64,000 bases of DNA, from NCBI GenBank assembly GCA_047975325.1, contig JBKEDF010000055.1:43288-107287 (forward strand), written 5' to 3'. This document shows positions 26,151 to 35,578 of the stretch, in pieces. The translations under genes were made by a program, and so were the position numbers. Each line of letters starts with the position of its first letter. Position 1 is the first letter of the stretch. The notes below the pieces were generated by a model. It did no database searches and was not told the DNA's origin. It was given only the letters and a program-made list of their open reading frames with translations. The stretch comes from JBKEDF01 sp047975325. GTDB taxonomy: Bacteria; Pseudomonadota; Alphaproteobacteria; Rhodobacterales; Rhodobacteraceae.

Positions 26151-26748
26151 GGGGATTTCTCATGTCGTGATGGTTCGGGCGTTATTGCATGCGCTATTCG
26201 ATCACACTCCGAACCTTTACAGATAGGGCGTTATTCTATCTCGGCGGATTGAAGGGGTGGAAGACAATCAGCGGTATCTGGCTGCCGTGCTGGAGTCTAT
26301 GATGCCCATCCAAATGGCGTATAGACCCCGCTTTCGGACATGACGGTCATATAATCCCTTTGGTTTGGGGTGTATTCCAAAGTCTTGCTTTGGGGCCCGT
26401 TTGGCGAATCATTTTGAGGCTAAAATTCCGGCCTGTGCAATCGCGCACAACTATGAATTGCGGGGGCCTTGGAGTTAACTAAAGCAAAGCGAAAATCCGC
26501 GTAAAAAGTTAGTTAAAGACGGCAAAAAATAGCCAAAACCAGGTCTTGTCCCTCGCCATATACCCCTCTGATCGGATATGAAGTTCTAGTTGGGGTGAGA
26601 TAATAACGAGTATGCGCCATGTGCCTGTTGCCATTGCGGGGGGGCTCTGCCCTTTCCAGACATAGCTTTGTATTTTCAAAGAATATAGATTCATTCGGCG
26701 CGATTTTATGCCGGACTTTCTTGCGATTACCAAATTGGGGATTGGTAA
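26151..26748. promoter_or_regulatory. Divergent control region between the RTX gene and the sugar transferase
   Basis: 598 bp without a convincing gene. Two inverted repeats stand out. TTAACTAA (26475-26482) and its exact complement TTAGTTAA (26509-26516) are 26 bp apart. TTACCAA (26727-26733) pairs with TTGGTAA (26742-26748) and abuts the ATG of the sugar transferase, with the GGGGA ribosome-binding site in the loop. Co-regulation of a surface RTX protein and an exopolysaccharide initiator from one region is plausible. Confidence 0.5.
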
Positions 26749-27468
26749 ATGACAATTAATTACCGGGAATTTACAAGCGAAAAGCTCGTCGAAGAAAAAT
26801 TGGTTGATTTGCCGGTCAGTGTACAGCTCGGGTGTGTATCGTCAAAAGTGGAAAAGCCAGCAAGATTTTACCGCAAAGTGTTCAAACGTGTGATGGACAT
26901 TACCGCGGTTTTTCTCGCTGCGCCGGTTGTGCTGCCAATTGTTGCAGTGTTTGCCATCATGGTACGCCAGGACGGCGGGAGTGCCTTTTACACCCAGGAT
27001 CGTGTTGGACAGAACGGCCGCAGCTTTCGCATGTGGAAATTGCGCAGCATGGTTTCCGATGCGGATGCCCGCATGTCCGATTATCTGGCAACCAATCCCA
27101 CGGCCCGTGTGGAATGGGAACGGACACAGAAGTTGAAGTCCGACCCCAGGATCACGCCTTTGGGTTCTTTCCTGCGAAGCTCTTCCCTTGATGAACTTCC
27201 GCAGCTCTGGAACATATTGAAAGGGGATATGAGCCTGGTCGGTCCGCGCCCGATGATGCTTTCGCAAAAAACGCTCTATCCCGGGAATGCCTATTACAGG
27301 CTTCGGCCCGGGTTGACAGGGCCGTGGCAGATTTCCGGCCGCAATGACACAACTTTTGAGGCTCGTGCCGATTTTGATGCTGAATATGAAAGACGCCTGG
27401 CTTTCGGAACGGATCTTGGCATTCTGTTGCGTACGGTCGGTGTCGTGCTGAAGGGTACGGGGTACTAA
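26749..27468 (+). CDS. Undecaprenyl-phosphate sugar phosphotransferase, ExoY-like
   Basis: A 239-residue enzyme that loads the first sugar-1-phosphate onto undecaprenyl phosphate to start exopolysaccharide synthesis. It has one membrane segment (MDITAVFLAAPVVLPIVAVFA, about residues 46-66) and the catalytic bacterial sugar-transferase domain: FRMWKLRSMV, SDPRITPLGSFLRSSSLDELPQLWN and DMSLVGPRPMM. PGLTGPWQISGRND completes the family signature. The short form without extra N-terminal helices resembles ExoY/PssA. No glycosyltransferase, polymerase or flippase genes are adjacent, so it is an orphan here. Confidence 0.9.
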   Translation: MTINYREFTSEKLVEEKLVDLPVSVQLGCVSSKVEKPARFYRKVFKRVMDITAVFLAAPVVLPIVAVFAIMVRQDGGSAFYTQDRVGQNGRSFRMWKLRSMVSDADARMSDYLATNPTARVEWERTQKLKSDPRITPLGSFLRSSSLDELPQLWNILKGDMSLVGPRPMMLSQKTLYPGNAYYRLRPGLTGPWQISGRNDTTFEARADFDAEYERRLAFGTDLGILLRTVGVVLKGTGY

Positions 27469-27773
27469 ACCTTTTCAAGCCGGATCAAACGTGACCCGTG
27501 CCGTTTTGGCGCATTTGCAATCATGGCCGGGCGGCCAGTTCGTTCCCGGCTTTCGTTCCTGTCGGGCTATGCTGCACCCGAAACCCGCGCTGATCGCAGG
27601 CCGCGCCAGATCTTTCGGATATGTTGTGGCGATCATAAAATATAGCGGTATACAGTCGGGGTATTCGGGTGTATGGGGCGCCTTTGGCTGCAGCAAGGCC
27701 GGTGTCGGTACGGTTCACCGCGCCCTTGGCTGTGGTGCTAACGCCAGGGCCCGTGCGCCAGTCAGGACAGAAA
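27469..27773. other. Gap upstream of the DEAD-box helicase gene
   Basis: 305 bp with no supported gene; short open frames on both strands lack family features and ribosome-binding sites. It contains a small hairpin TGGCC-GGGC-GGCCA at about 27535, and presumably the promoter and 5' leader of the helicase. Confidence 0.4.
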
Positions 27774-29918
27774 ATGATCGAAGCTACGGAAATAACCGCC
27801 CCCCTGGCTGCGGCACTCAAGGACAAGGGATATGAGACCCTGACCCCGGTACAGGAAGCGGTTCTGGCCGAAGGCGTGGCGATGCGCGATCTTCTGGTTT
27901 CGGCGCAGACGGGTTCGGGCAAGACAGTCGCCTTCGGCATTGCGGTTGCGCCGGATTTGCTGGAAGGGGCCGACAGGTTCCTTTTTGCCGATACCCCCAC
28001 TGCGCTGGTCATTGCACCCACACGGGAACTTGCCCTTCAGGTCGCGCGGGAGCTTTCATGGCTCTATGCTGTTGCGGAGGCAAGGATTGCAACCTGTGTG
28101 GGCGGGATGGACCCGCGCAATGAACGCCGCGCGCTGGAACGGGGGGCGAATATCGTTGTCGGCACGCCGGGGCGGCTTCGCGATCATATCGAACGCGGTG
28201 CGCTCGACCTTTCCGGTATCCGGGCGGTGGTATTGGATGAGGCGGATGAAATGCTGGATCTGGGCTTTGCCGAAGATCTGGAATTCATCCTTGCCGCCGC
28301 ACCGGAAGACCGCCGCACGCTGATGTTTTCAGCAACCGTGCCAAAGGAAATTGCAAAGCTGGCCGCAACCTTCCAGCGTGATGCGCTGCGCATCCGGACG
28401 GCAGGTGAGGCCGAACAACATGCCGATATCGAATATCGCGCCATGTCGGTACAAGTCAGGGATCGTGAGCATGCGATCTTCAATATCCTGCGCTATTATG
28501 AAGCCCGGACGGCCATCGTATTTTGCAAGACGCGGGCCTATGTGAACCACCTGCTGGCACGTATGGGCAATCGCGGTTTTCAGGTTGTCGCCCTGTCGGG
28601 CGAGTTGAGCCAGCAGGAACGCATGAATGCATTGACAGCCCTGCGAACGGGCCGTGCACGCGTCTGTATCGCCACCGATGTTGCTGCGCGCGGGATTGAC
28701 CTGCCGGGGCTGGAACTGGTCATTCATGCCGACTTGCCGTCAAACCCGGAAACGTTGTTGCATCGATCAGGTCGGACCGGACGCGCGGGTTCCAAGGGGG
28801 TTTCCGCGCTGATCGTGACGCCATCGGATTTCCGCAAGGCCCATCGGATCCTGAAAGGAGCGAAGCTTACCGCTGAATGGGGATCGGCTCCTTCTGCGGA
28901 TGAGGTCCGCCAGCGCGACAACGACCGCATCCTTGAACATCCGGCGCTGGGTATGAATGATGACGAGGATCCCGTGACCACGGCGATGCTGCTGGAACGG
29001 TTTGGGGCAGAAGCGGTGGCTCGCGCCTTCGTACATCTTTGGCGTGAGGGACGTTCGGCCCCGGAGGAACTTGCGCAGGTACCCGTGCAAGGTGCATCAA
29101 AACCACCGCGGGAACGAGGCGAATTCGGGCCTTCGGCCTGGTTCACAGTTTCGGTTGGCCATACGGGCCGGGCAGAGGCGCGCTGGATCCTGCCGAAGAT
29201 TTGCGATGCTGCCGCAATCAGCCGTGATGCGATCGGTGCAATCCGGGTTCAGCAGCATGAAACCTTTGTGCAGATTGCCGAAGCCGAAGCCGGAAAATTC
29301 GGCGATGAGATGTTGATTGATACTGAAATCGTCATGCGCAGGTTGACGGAGGCGCCGGATCTTGGTTCACCCGGTCGCAAACCTGCCCGGTCCGGACCTG
29401 GCAAGGGGGCTGCACCGCGCCGCCAGAATGACGAAAAACGTCCGCGGAAACCGAAACCATCTTTTGCCGATGGCAGGAAACCTGCCGAAACGCGTAAACC
29501 TTCCCCGCTGACCAAGGTGGCCAGCGCCGTGAAACCTCAGTCAGGTCCCGAGCCTGTTGAAAAGGTTTCCGAACGACATGATTCCGATAAATCTCGGAAG
29601 CCGCGCTGGAGCAAGGGTGAAAAACAGGCTGCCAAACCGGCACGCCCGCGATCCGCACCCCAGAACGCCCGACAGGCGAACAGTACCTCCAAAGGGGCAA
29701 AGCCCGGCCGTTCGAACCGCAAGGGCCAGGACATGTCTCCACGGGACAAGCATTCAGGCAAAACGAAGGGAAAACCCTTTGTACGGTCCAAGGATGGCGG
29801 GGATGCCCGCCCGACGCGTCAGCAGGCAGCCAAGGCTGCCCGGAAACCCCTGCGCGCCGCCGCCGATGCCCGTGATACAAGCAAGCGCTTCGTCCCGCCG
29901 AAAAAGCCGAAAGCCTGA
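27774..29918 (+). CDS. DEAD-box RNA helicase with DbpA-type RNA-binding domain and basic tail
   Basis: A 714-residue helicase. The Q motif (TPVQEAVL) and Walker A AQTGSGKT are at about residues 24-50, then PTRELALQV, TPGRL, the DEAD box, SATVPKE, FCKTR, ATDVAARGID and HRSGRTGRAG. A DbpA RNA-binding domain follows (WFTVSVGHTGRAEARWILPKICDAA, about residues 460-530). The last 170 residues are a disordered K/R/P/S-rich tail. It probably acts in ribosome assembly or RNA turnover, as DeaD/CsdA-type helicases do. The start at 27774 has CAGGACAG upstream. Confidence 0.92.
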   Translation: MIEATEITAPLAAALKDKGYETLTPVQEAVLAEGVAMRDLLVSAQTGSGKTVAFGIAVAPDLLEGADRFLFADTPTALVIAPTRELALQVARELSWLYAVAEARIATCVGGMDPRNERRALERGANIVVGTPGRLRDHIERGALDLSGIRAVVLDEADEMLDLGFAEDLEFILAAAPEDRRTLMFSATVPKEIAKLAATFQRDALRIRTAGEAEQHADIEYRAMSVQVRDREHAIFNILRYYEARTAIVFCKTRAYVNHLLARMGNRGFQVVALSGELSQQERMNALTALRTGRARVCIATDVAARGIDLPGLELVIHADLPSNPETLLHRSGRTGRAGSKGVSALIVTPSDFRKAHRILKGAKLTAEWGSAPSADEVRQRDNDRILEHPALGMNDDEDPVTTAMLLERFGAEAVARAFVHLWREGRSAPEELAQVPVQGASKPPRERGEFGPSAWFTVSVGHTGRAEARWILPKICDAAAISRDAIGAIRVQQHETFVQIAEAEAGKFGDEMLIDTEIVMRRLTEAPDLGSPGRKPARSGPGKGAAPRRQNDEKRPRKPKPSFADGRKPAETRKPSPLTKVASAVKPQSGPEPVEKVSERHDSDKSRKPRWSKGEKQAAKPARPRSAPQNARQANSTSKGAKPGRSNRKGQDMSPRDKHSGKTKGKPFVRSKDGGDARPTRQQAAKAARKPLRAAADARDTSKRFVPPKKPKA

Positions 29919-29968
29919 CATATCTGGCTACGGTCCGGTCTTTTATCATGGCTGTCACGGCGCGGGAT

Positions 29969-30697
29969 CTAACCCCCAAAGACATATCCGACATTGTGAA
30001 CGGTGCGGATGTAATGTCCTTGTCCTGAAGGCTTCGGAACTTTCTTGCGCAGGCGGCTGACCAATCCGTCAATCGCGCGGTCGTAGCTTTCCCAGTCGCG
30101 GCCCTTGGCAAGGGTCATGATCTGATCACGTGAAAGCACCCGGCCGCGCCGTTCCAGAAAGACGAGAAGAACCGAAAATTCCGCAGTGGTCAGCGTGACC
30201 TCTTCGTCATCCGGGCTCCAGATCTGCCGTGCTGCCGAACTCACGCGATAACCATCGAATTCATGATCAACCACCGGCTGGTGTGACATCGGGCCCGCGC
30301 GGGCGCTTGCGGCAGCGATCAGGGCGGCAGAACGCCGATGCAGTGCATTGACCCGCGCCGCAAGTTCCCGTGGCCGGAACGGCTTGGTCACATAATCATC
30401 GGCACCGATTTCAAGCCCGACAACCTGATCCGTTTCACTGCCACGTCCCGTCAGAATGATGATTCCCGCCTGGGATGCAGGGCGCATTTCCCGAATCAGG
30501 TTCAGCCCGTTCCCATCCTGCAGGGTCAGGTCGATAATGCAGATATCATAGCTATGTCGGGCCATCTTTTCGCGAAACTCGGAAGCGCTGCTGACGCAAT
30601 CGACATCATAGCCTTCACGCACCAATGCGGCTTCCAGAAGTTCCAGGATAGCGTTTTCGTCATCGACGGCCAGGATTCGGGGCTTCTGAGTGTTCAT
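29969..30697 (-). CDS. OmpR-family response regulator
   Basis: A 242-residue two-component regulator with a canonical receiver: acidic pair Asp12-Asp13, phosphoacceptor Asp56 (ICIIDLTL), TGRG threonine and the lysine in GADDYVTKPF. A winged-helix output domain follows (TTAEFSVLLVFLERRGRVLSRDQI and ending GHYIRTVHNVGYVFGG). It ends in TAG. An alternative GTG start seven codons upstream is possible. No histidine kinase is directly co-transcribed; the nearest is the divergent hybrid kinase at 31359. Confidence 0.92.
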   Translation of the reverse strand: MNTQKPRILAVDDENAILELLEAALVREGYDVDCVSSASEFREKMARHSYDICIIDLTLQDGNGLNLIREMRPASQAGIIILTGRGSETDQVVGLEIGADDYVTKPFRPRELAARVNALHRRSAALIAAASARAGPMSHQPVVDHEFDGYRVSSAARQIWSPDDEEVTLTTAEFSVLLVFLERRGRVLSRDQIMTLAKGRDWESYDRAIDGLVSRLRKKVPKPSGQGHYIRTVHNVGYVFGG

Positions 30698-30905
30698 GTG
30701 ATCGAGACAGTTATTCACAAATACCGGTTATTGACGACTGACGATACACAAAAGGCTGGTTTCTGACCAGCGATCTTGCCGGGGACAGGCCCTGCACGGT
30801 GACGAAATGTGCAGATATTTTTCAAAAATGCATAGCTTTGCATGGGACTGAAAAGCTTTTCCATTTCTTAAGGAAAGTTCCACAAAAAAACAGGAAGATA
30901 ATGAT
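30698..30905. other. Leader region between response regulator and CFI-box remnant
   Basis: Mostly non-coding sequence holding the presumed promoter of the response regulator on the minus strand. No convincing gene or RNA structure is seen. Confidence 0.35.
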
Positions 30906-31153
30906 GTGGAGGAAGAAACCGAAGATGACGACAAGGCTGACCAGGGGACATGTTTTGTGGCGGCGGCCGCCTTTGGCCACAGGATGCACCCGGTGTGGTC
31001 TGGCTGCGCAATTGGCGTGATACGGTGTTGATCCGTATGGCCCGCCGGTCAAGCCGCTTTTTGTTGAGTAATCACTGGCATTATCCGCGCCCTGCAAAAG
31101 GCAACTCCCGCCGCGTGGTGATCGGTATGGGGAAGTTTCGTGGTAATAGATGA
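30906..31153 (+). pseudogene. Decayed CFI-box protein gene
   Basis: Frame 1 from a GTG at 30906 encodes an acidic stretch and then CFVAAAAFGHRMHP, a clear CFI-box (family core CFIATAAYG). Translation then breaks. The expected continuation, VVWLRNWRDTVLIRM, is in another frame; restoring one base in the codon after HP (ggt to gat) at about 30994 gives the usual HPDVVWLR. Farther on the remainder (LFVE, then HWHYPRPA) again needs frame changes. The function of CFI-box proteins is unknown. Multiple breaks favour real decay over a single base-call error. Confidence 0.5.
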
Positions 31154-31358
31154 TAAATAACTTGGTATTTTTCGATAAAATACAACCATAGATTGCAAGA
31201 TTTGCATGTTTGTGCAAAATGGTCGATCCAGTTTGACTTGATACGGGTTCCTCTGGCCCTCTTACGGGATCAGCCCAATTGCCACCGATTACGAATCGGG
31301 ATCGGATCACGATCTGCGGGTTGAAGCAGTATGGTGATATAGTCGGAGCAAGGGGAGG
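31154..31358. other. Leader region of hybrid kinase 1
   Basis: No gene seen. GTATTTT (31165-31171) and AAAATAC (31177-31183) form an AT-rich inverted repeat with a 5-base loop. The remainder is the presumed promoter and leader of the kinase at 31359, whose ATG is directly preceded by AAGGGGAGG. Confidence 0.35.
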
Positions 31359-34259
31359 ATGACCGAAGAAGAACCAACCATTGTCACGCCTCCACATCCA
31401 TCGCAGATGGCCATGGCTGAAATCCTGCCCCATATGGTCTTCTCGGTTCGACCTGACGGAAGGCTGGATTGGATCAATCAGGAATTTGAACGCTATACCG
31501 GCGTGAAAAACGCGGATCTGATTACGGGCCGGTGGCTGCGTGCACTCCACCCTGAAGACCGGCGTAAGAGCCTTGACAGCTGGCTGTCCGCTTGTCGTGA
31601 CGATCGCACCTATACCACGGAACTCCGGATCTGGTGCGTACAGAGGCAAGCCTGGCATGCCCATCTTGTCAGCGTCCGGGCCCAGCGGGCCCCGGATGGT
31701 ACGATTACCCGCTGGTACGGGTCTGCGATCGATATCCAGCATTTACGCGATGTCGAGGTCGCACAGGAACTGGAGCTTGCCTTTCAAAGGCTTGAAAGCC
31801 GGATCATGCATGCCATCGGGCGTGGAGAGACGCTGGAAGATGTATTGCTGCTGATCTGCCAGGGTATTGATGCGGCCCTTCCAAATACCAGGACCATGGC
31901 GATCCCAATCCTGCCCGCAGGGTTTCTGGGCAAGGGGGTTTCGGCAAAACTGTCACAGGAATTCCTGAAGCGTTGTGAAGGGCTTGAGATCCGCGAGGGC
32001 AACGGATCCTCTGCGCTGGCGGCAATCCGGCGGGATGTGGTGCTTGTCGAGGATACCGCGACCGACATGATTTGTGCCTTCAGCCGCAGTTTTGCGCAGG
32101 ATTTCGGAATTCGGTCTTCTCTTTCCTGCCCGGTTATTGACAGTACTGGTGCATGTATTTTTGTTCTGTCCTGTCATTTCTCCGAACCGCATCGGGCCAC
32201 TGAAACCGAAATTCGTGTGGTCCGCAGGGTTGCTGAATTCATTCACATGGCCCATGCCGCCACCCGGGATCGTGACCTGCTGCGGAAAAGCGAAATCCAG
32301 TATCGTACCCTGTTTGACCTGTTGCCAGTGGCCGTCTGGGAGGAAGATATTACGGATCTTCTGAAACGGATGGACGACATCCGTGCCGAAGGTGTTACCG
32401 ATTTTGAAGCCTGGATAAAACAACACCCGGAATTCGTTGCGGAAGGGTTGAGTTATATCAGGATCCTAGGGGTAAATCGCATTGCGCGGGACCTGCATGG
32501 CGTGGAAACCCCGCGTGAGATTGAGGCCGCGTTGCAAGCGCTTGGCCAGAACCCTGACTGCCGTGCCGATATCGTGCAACAACTGAAAATGCTCTTTGAT
32601 GGCGGTACGGAGTTTTCCGGAACTCATAGCCTGCATCGCGGGAATGGCGAAACGGTGGATCTGGAAATCCGGCTGCTGCGACCCTCCCCCCACAGCAGCC
32701 GTCTGCTGGTTGTGGAACTGGACAGAACCGAACAATTGCGCGCCGAAAGGCGGTTCCGTGTCGTCGCCCAGGCCACAAGCGATGTGATCTATGAAAATGA
32801 CCTGGTGGCGGGTCGTGTTTGGGTTAGCAACGGGTTTTCCCAGCATTTCGGGTATCCGCCACAGCCAGACATCCAGTCGCGTGATTTCTGGATTGAAAAG
32901 ATCCACCCCGATGATGTGGAAGGTGTTCTGGCCGAAATAGACAAGGCCATTGCCGCTGGAAGCCCCACGTTTTCGCAAGATTACCGGTTCGCCCGTTATG
33001 GGGGGCAATATGTTCCTGTCCGGAGCAAGGGGGTCATCCTGCGCGATCACGATGGCATGGCATTGCGGGTGATCGGAAATATGGTTGACCTGTCCGAACA
33101 ACAGGAGCTGGAACAGCGCCTTCGCCGGGCGCACAGGCTTGAGGCAATAGGCCAGCTGACCGGTGGTATCGCACATGATTTCAATAACATATTGTCGATC
33201 ATTATTGGCAATACCGAATATCTGAAGGATGAATTTGCCGAAGGATCACGTGAATATCAGATGCTGGCCAATGTTGATACGGCGGCGGAACGGGCCTCTG
33301 AACTGACGAACTGCCTGCTTACCTTTTCTAGGCGGCAATCGCTTTCGATCCAGCCGACAGATCCCAATGGCGTTATCCGCGATCTCCGGGCCTTGCTGAA
33401 TCACATGCTGACCCCGATAATCGGATTGCGGCTGGATCTGGCGCCGGATATCGAAATGGCCTTGCTGGACCGGCCGATGTTTGAAAGTGCATTGGTCAAT
33501 CTTTGTGTCAATGCCCGTGATGCGATGCCCGATGGTGGAATGGTCAGCATCGCGACCGCGAATGCCACCCTGGACGGAACGCCACATGAAAGCGATGTGG
33601 AGCCGCCAGTTGCGGGCCGTTATGTGCGGGTTACCGTGTCCGATACGGGTGCGGGCATGTCCGCGTCGGTGCGTACCCGTATCTTCGAGCCTTTCTTTAC
33701 GACCAAGCCCGCCGGCAGCGGCAGCGGGCTTGGCCTTCCGATGGTTTACGGATTTGTGAAACAGTCCCAGGGCCAGATCCGGGTGGAAAGTACGCCGGGG
33801 CAAGGGGCGCATGTCATCCTTTACCTGCCAGTGGCTGCGCCTGAAATACCCCCGCCTGATATACGGAGTTCCTTGCCTGCCACGGCGGTGACGCGGTCGT
33901 TTCGGATCCTGGTGGTTGAGGATGATGAACTGGTGCGCCAACATATCCATGCGCTGCTGGAAAGCATGCAGCATCATGTGACCTCTGCCGCCCAGTCGAA
34001 GGAGGCGATAGAGCTTGTCGAAGCGGGCGTCAGTTTTGATCTGATGATTTCCGATGTGGTAATGCCGGGCGGAATGAGTGGCGTGCAACTCGCCCATCAT
34101 ATTCGCGAATTGCAGCCTGATTTGCCAATTCTTCTTGTTTCCGGCTATTCCGAGGAAATCGCTCGGGTCGGCGATGTGTTCGCCGAGGGCGTCGATTTCC
34201 TGCGTAAGCCCTATCGGCGGGAGGAACTTTCCCGGAGAATCAATAAGCTCCTTGGATAA
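31359..34259 (+). CDS. Hybrid sensor histidine kinase (PAS-GAF-PAS-HisKA-HATPase-REC)
   Basis: A 966-residue soluble sensor kinase. An N-terminal PAS domain (about 20-130, DGRLDWINQEFERYTGV) is followed by a GAF-like domain (about 150-300), a diverged PAS-like segment and a PAS/PAC pair (about 470-590, WIEKIHPDDVEGVL). The phosphorylated His606 is in GGIAHDFNNIL. The ATPase boxes are VNLCVNARDAMPDGG, DTGAGM and GSGSGLGLPMVYG. A C-terminal receiver has acceptor Asp899 (MISDVVMPGG) and lysine in LRKPYRREEL. No transmembrane segment is seen, so the signal is intracellular. It converges with the atypical regulator at 34324. Confidence 0.93.
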   Translation: MTEEEPTIVTPPHPSQMAMAEILPHMVFSVRPDGRLDWINQEFERYTGVKNADLITGRWLRALHPEDRRKSLDSWLSACRDDRTYTTELRIWCVQRQAWHAHLVSVRAQRAPDGTITRWYGSAIDIQHLRDVEVAQELELAFQRLESRIMHAIGRGETLEDVLLLICQGIDAALPNTRTMAIPILPAGFLGKGVSAKLSQEFLKRCEGLEIREGNGSSALAAIRRDVVLVEDTATDMICAFSRSFAQDFGIRSSLSCPVIDSTGACIFVLSCHFSEPHRATETEIRVVRRVAEFIHMAHAATRDRDLLRKSEIQYRTLFDLLPVAVWEEDITDLLKRMDDIRAEGVTDFEAWIKQHPEFVAEGLSYIRILGVNRIARDLHGVETPREIEAALQALGQNPDCRADIVQQLKMLFDGGTEFSGTHSLHRGNGETVDLEIRLLRPSPHSSRLLVVELDRTEQLRAERRFRVVAQATSDVIYENDLVAGRVWVSNGFSQHFGYPPQPDIQSRDFWIEKIHPDDVEGVLAEIDKAIAAGSPTFSQDYRFARYGGQYVPVRSKGVILRDHDGMALRVIGNMVDLSEQQELEQRLRRAHRLEAIGQLTGGIAHDFNNILSIIIGNTEYLKDEFAEGSREYQMLANVDTAAERASELTNCLLTFSRRQSLSIQPTDPNGVIRDLRALLNHMLTPIIGLRLDLAPDIEMALLDRPMFESALVNLCVNARDAMPDGGMVSIATANATLDGTPHESDVEPPVAGRYVRVTVSDTGAGMSASVRTRIFEPFFTTKPAGSGSGLGLPMVYGFVKQSQGQIRVESTPGQGAHVILYLPVAAPEIPPPDIRSSLPATAVTRSFRILVVEDDELVRQHIHALLESMQHHVTSAAQSKEAIELVEAGVSFDLMISDVVMPGGMSGVQLAHHIRELQPDLPILLVSGYSEEIARVGDVFAEGVDFLRKPYRREELSRRINKLLG

Positions 34260-34323
34260 CAGTATCCTGTTGCTCCTCCGGCGAGGCGTGAGGTTTCTAT
34301 CAACTGGAACAACGGTCGTGTGC

Positions 34324-35079
34324 CTACTGGGGAACATGCATCGGATGTCCGCTTTTTGTTGTGAACCCCGGGCGAAGCGCTTGCGGATTATATCGATAAC
34401 CCAGGCCATAAACCGTCTGGATGCAATTGAATTCAGGGGCCAGATCACGGATTTTCGAACGGATCCGTTTCACATGACTGTCGATGGACCGGTCATCCAC
34501 ATATTCATCGCGATCATGGATGAATTCCAGCAGGGATTCACGGGACCGGACAACGCCCGGGCGTGCGGCCAACGCGGCCAGCAGCTTGAATTCGGTGATC
34601 GTCAGTGAAATCTCTTCACCCCGCCACATCGCGGTAAAACGATCGGGGTCCATCGCCAGCTGACCGATATTGATTGATGAAATCATTGTCTGGGAACCGT
34701 CGCTTGTGCCGACCAGCATGTCATGCCGTTTCACCAGCGAACGGATCCATTCCGTCAGCAAATGGGCGGAAACAGGCTGCCGCAACACGGTATCGGCCCC
34801 CAATCGAAGGCCCATGATTTCATCGATCTCTTCGGCGCTGTCAGTCAGAAGGATCACCGGGATGGTCGAATTGCCACGCAGCTTCTGCATGATGCGGATA
34901 CCTTCGATCTGTTCATCGCTCATATCCAGAACGATGGCGGAGGGGGCATTGCGATAGAAGGCCTGATTGGCCTGTTCCGCTGTTCTGGCATTCTCAACCG
35001 TGAACCCGGCGGTTTTGAGGACGGTGCGGCAGAATTGGACGAAGTCGGTGTTGCGGTGAATGACAAGAACCCTGTACAT
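34324..35079 (-). CDS. OmpR-family regulator with atypical receiver
   Basis: A 251-residue protein with a receiver-like domain and a C-terminal winged helix (LTITEFKLLAALAARPGVVRSRESLL and IQTVYGLGYRYNP). The receiver keeps the acceptor-position Asp52 (IVLDMSDEQ), but the acidic pair normally after beta-1 is His8-Arg9, and the conserved lysine of the KP motif is Gln101 (VLRQPV). Phosphorylation by the usual mechanism is therefore doubtful. It may work phosphorylation-independently, as some atypical OmpR regulators do. The start at 35079 has GCAGG eight bases upstream. Confidence 0.88.
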   Translation of the reverse strand: MYRVLVIHRNTDFVQFCRTVLKTAGFTVENARTAEQANQAFYRNAPSAIVLDMSDEQIEGIRIMQKLRGNSTIPVILLTDSAEEIDEIMGLRLGADTVLRQPVSAHLLTEWIRSLVKRHDMLVGTSDGSQTMISSINIGQLAMDPDRFTAMWRGEEISLTITEFKLLAALAARPGVVRSRESLLEFIHDRDEYVDDRSIDSHVKRIRSKIRDLAPEFNCIQTVYGLGYRYNPQALRPGFTTKSGHPMHVPQ

Positions 35080-35578
35080 CTTGATACCTGCGTCTTGGAG
35101 TGTTTCGTGTGCCTGGCCCATGGGAAATGGCAATCCGGCGTTTTCGACCTGAAACCGATATGTGGTACGACGCGAACGGTTTTGCCGTTGTTTCTGCGCG
35201 TCATGCGGATAAGATTTCCGATGGCTATCGAAGAATTATATTCCGCACTTCAACTTCCCTTTTGCGACATTATTGACAACGGACTGTCATCTGTTCTGCA
35301 ACCAAGACTACAGGCGATATCTGCAACTAATTCGGGAAAAATTTGACAAAATGTGCATAAAATTGTGCGAAATGTGTCAGGACTTAACGTAAGGGGAAGA
35401 GGTATCCTAATCTGGATATTTCTGAATTTCATAGTTATTTCATATTGTTAAGTTGAATTTTCTGATCTCTGGCCTGCCTGTACTGCAGCTCATTGTGCCA
35501 ATGCCGGAAACGACTCGTCTCAAGATTGATATATAGAATTTGAAAAATCTCGATGTATTCGTGGCAGTAGAATGCAGC
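35080..35578. promoter_or_regulatory. AT-rich gap upstream of the atypical regulator
   Basis: About 500 bp without a supported gene. TGACA (35344-35348) and TGTCA (35375-35379) are inverted around ATGTGC/TGTGCGAAATGTG repeats. This is a plausible operator or promoter area for the regulator transcribed leftward. It also contains the 3' end region of hybrid kinase 2. Confidence 0.35.

Noticed and set aside
26509..26755. 74- to 80-codon minus-strand frames upstream of the sugar transferase
   Set aside because: AT-rich promoter sequence, no ribosome-binding site, and they overlap clear regulatory inverted repeats.
30822..31742. 306-codon minus-strand frame over the kinase start
   Set aside because: It lies antisense to the PAS domain of hybrid kinase 1 and the CFI-box remnant, without family features.
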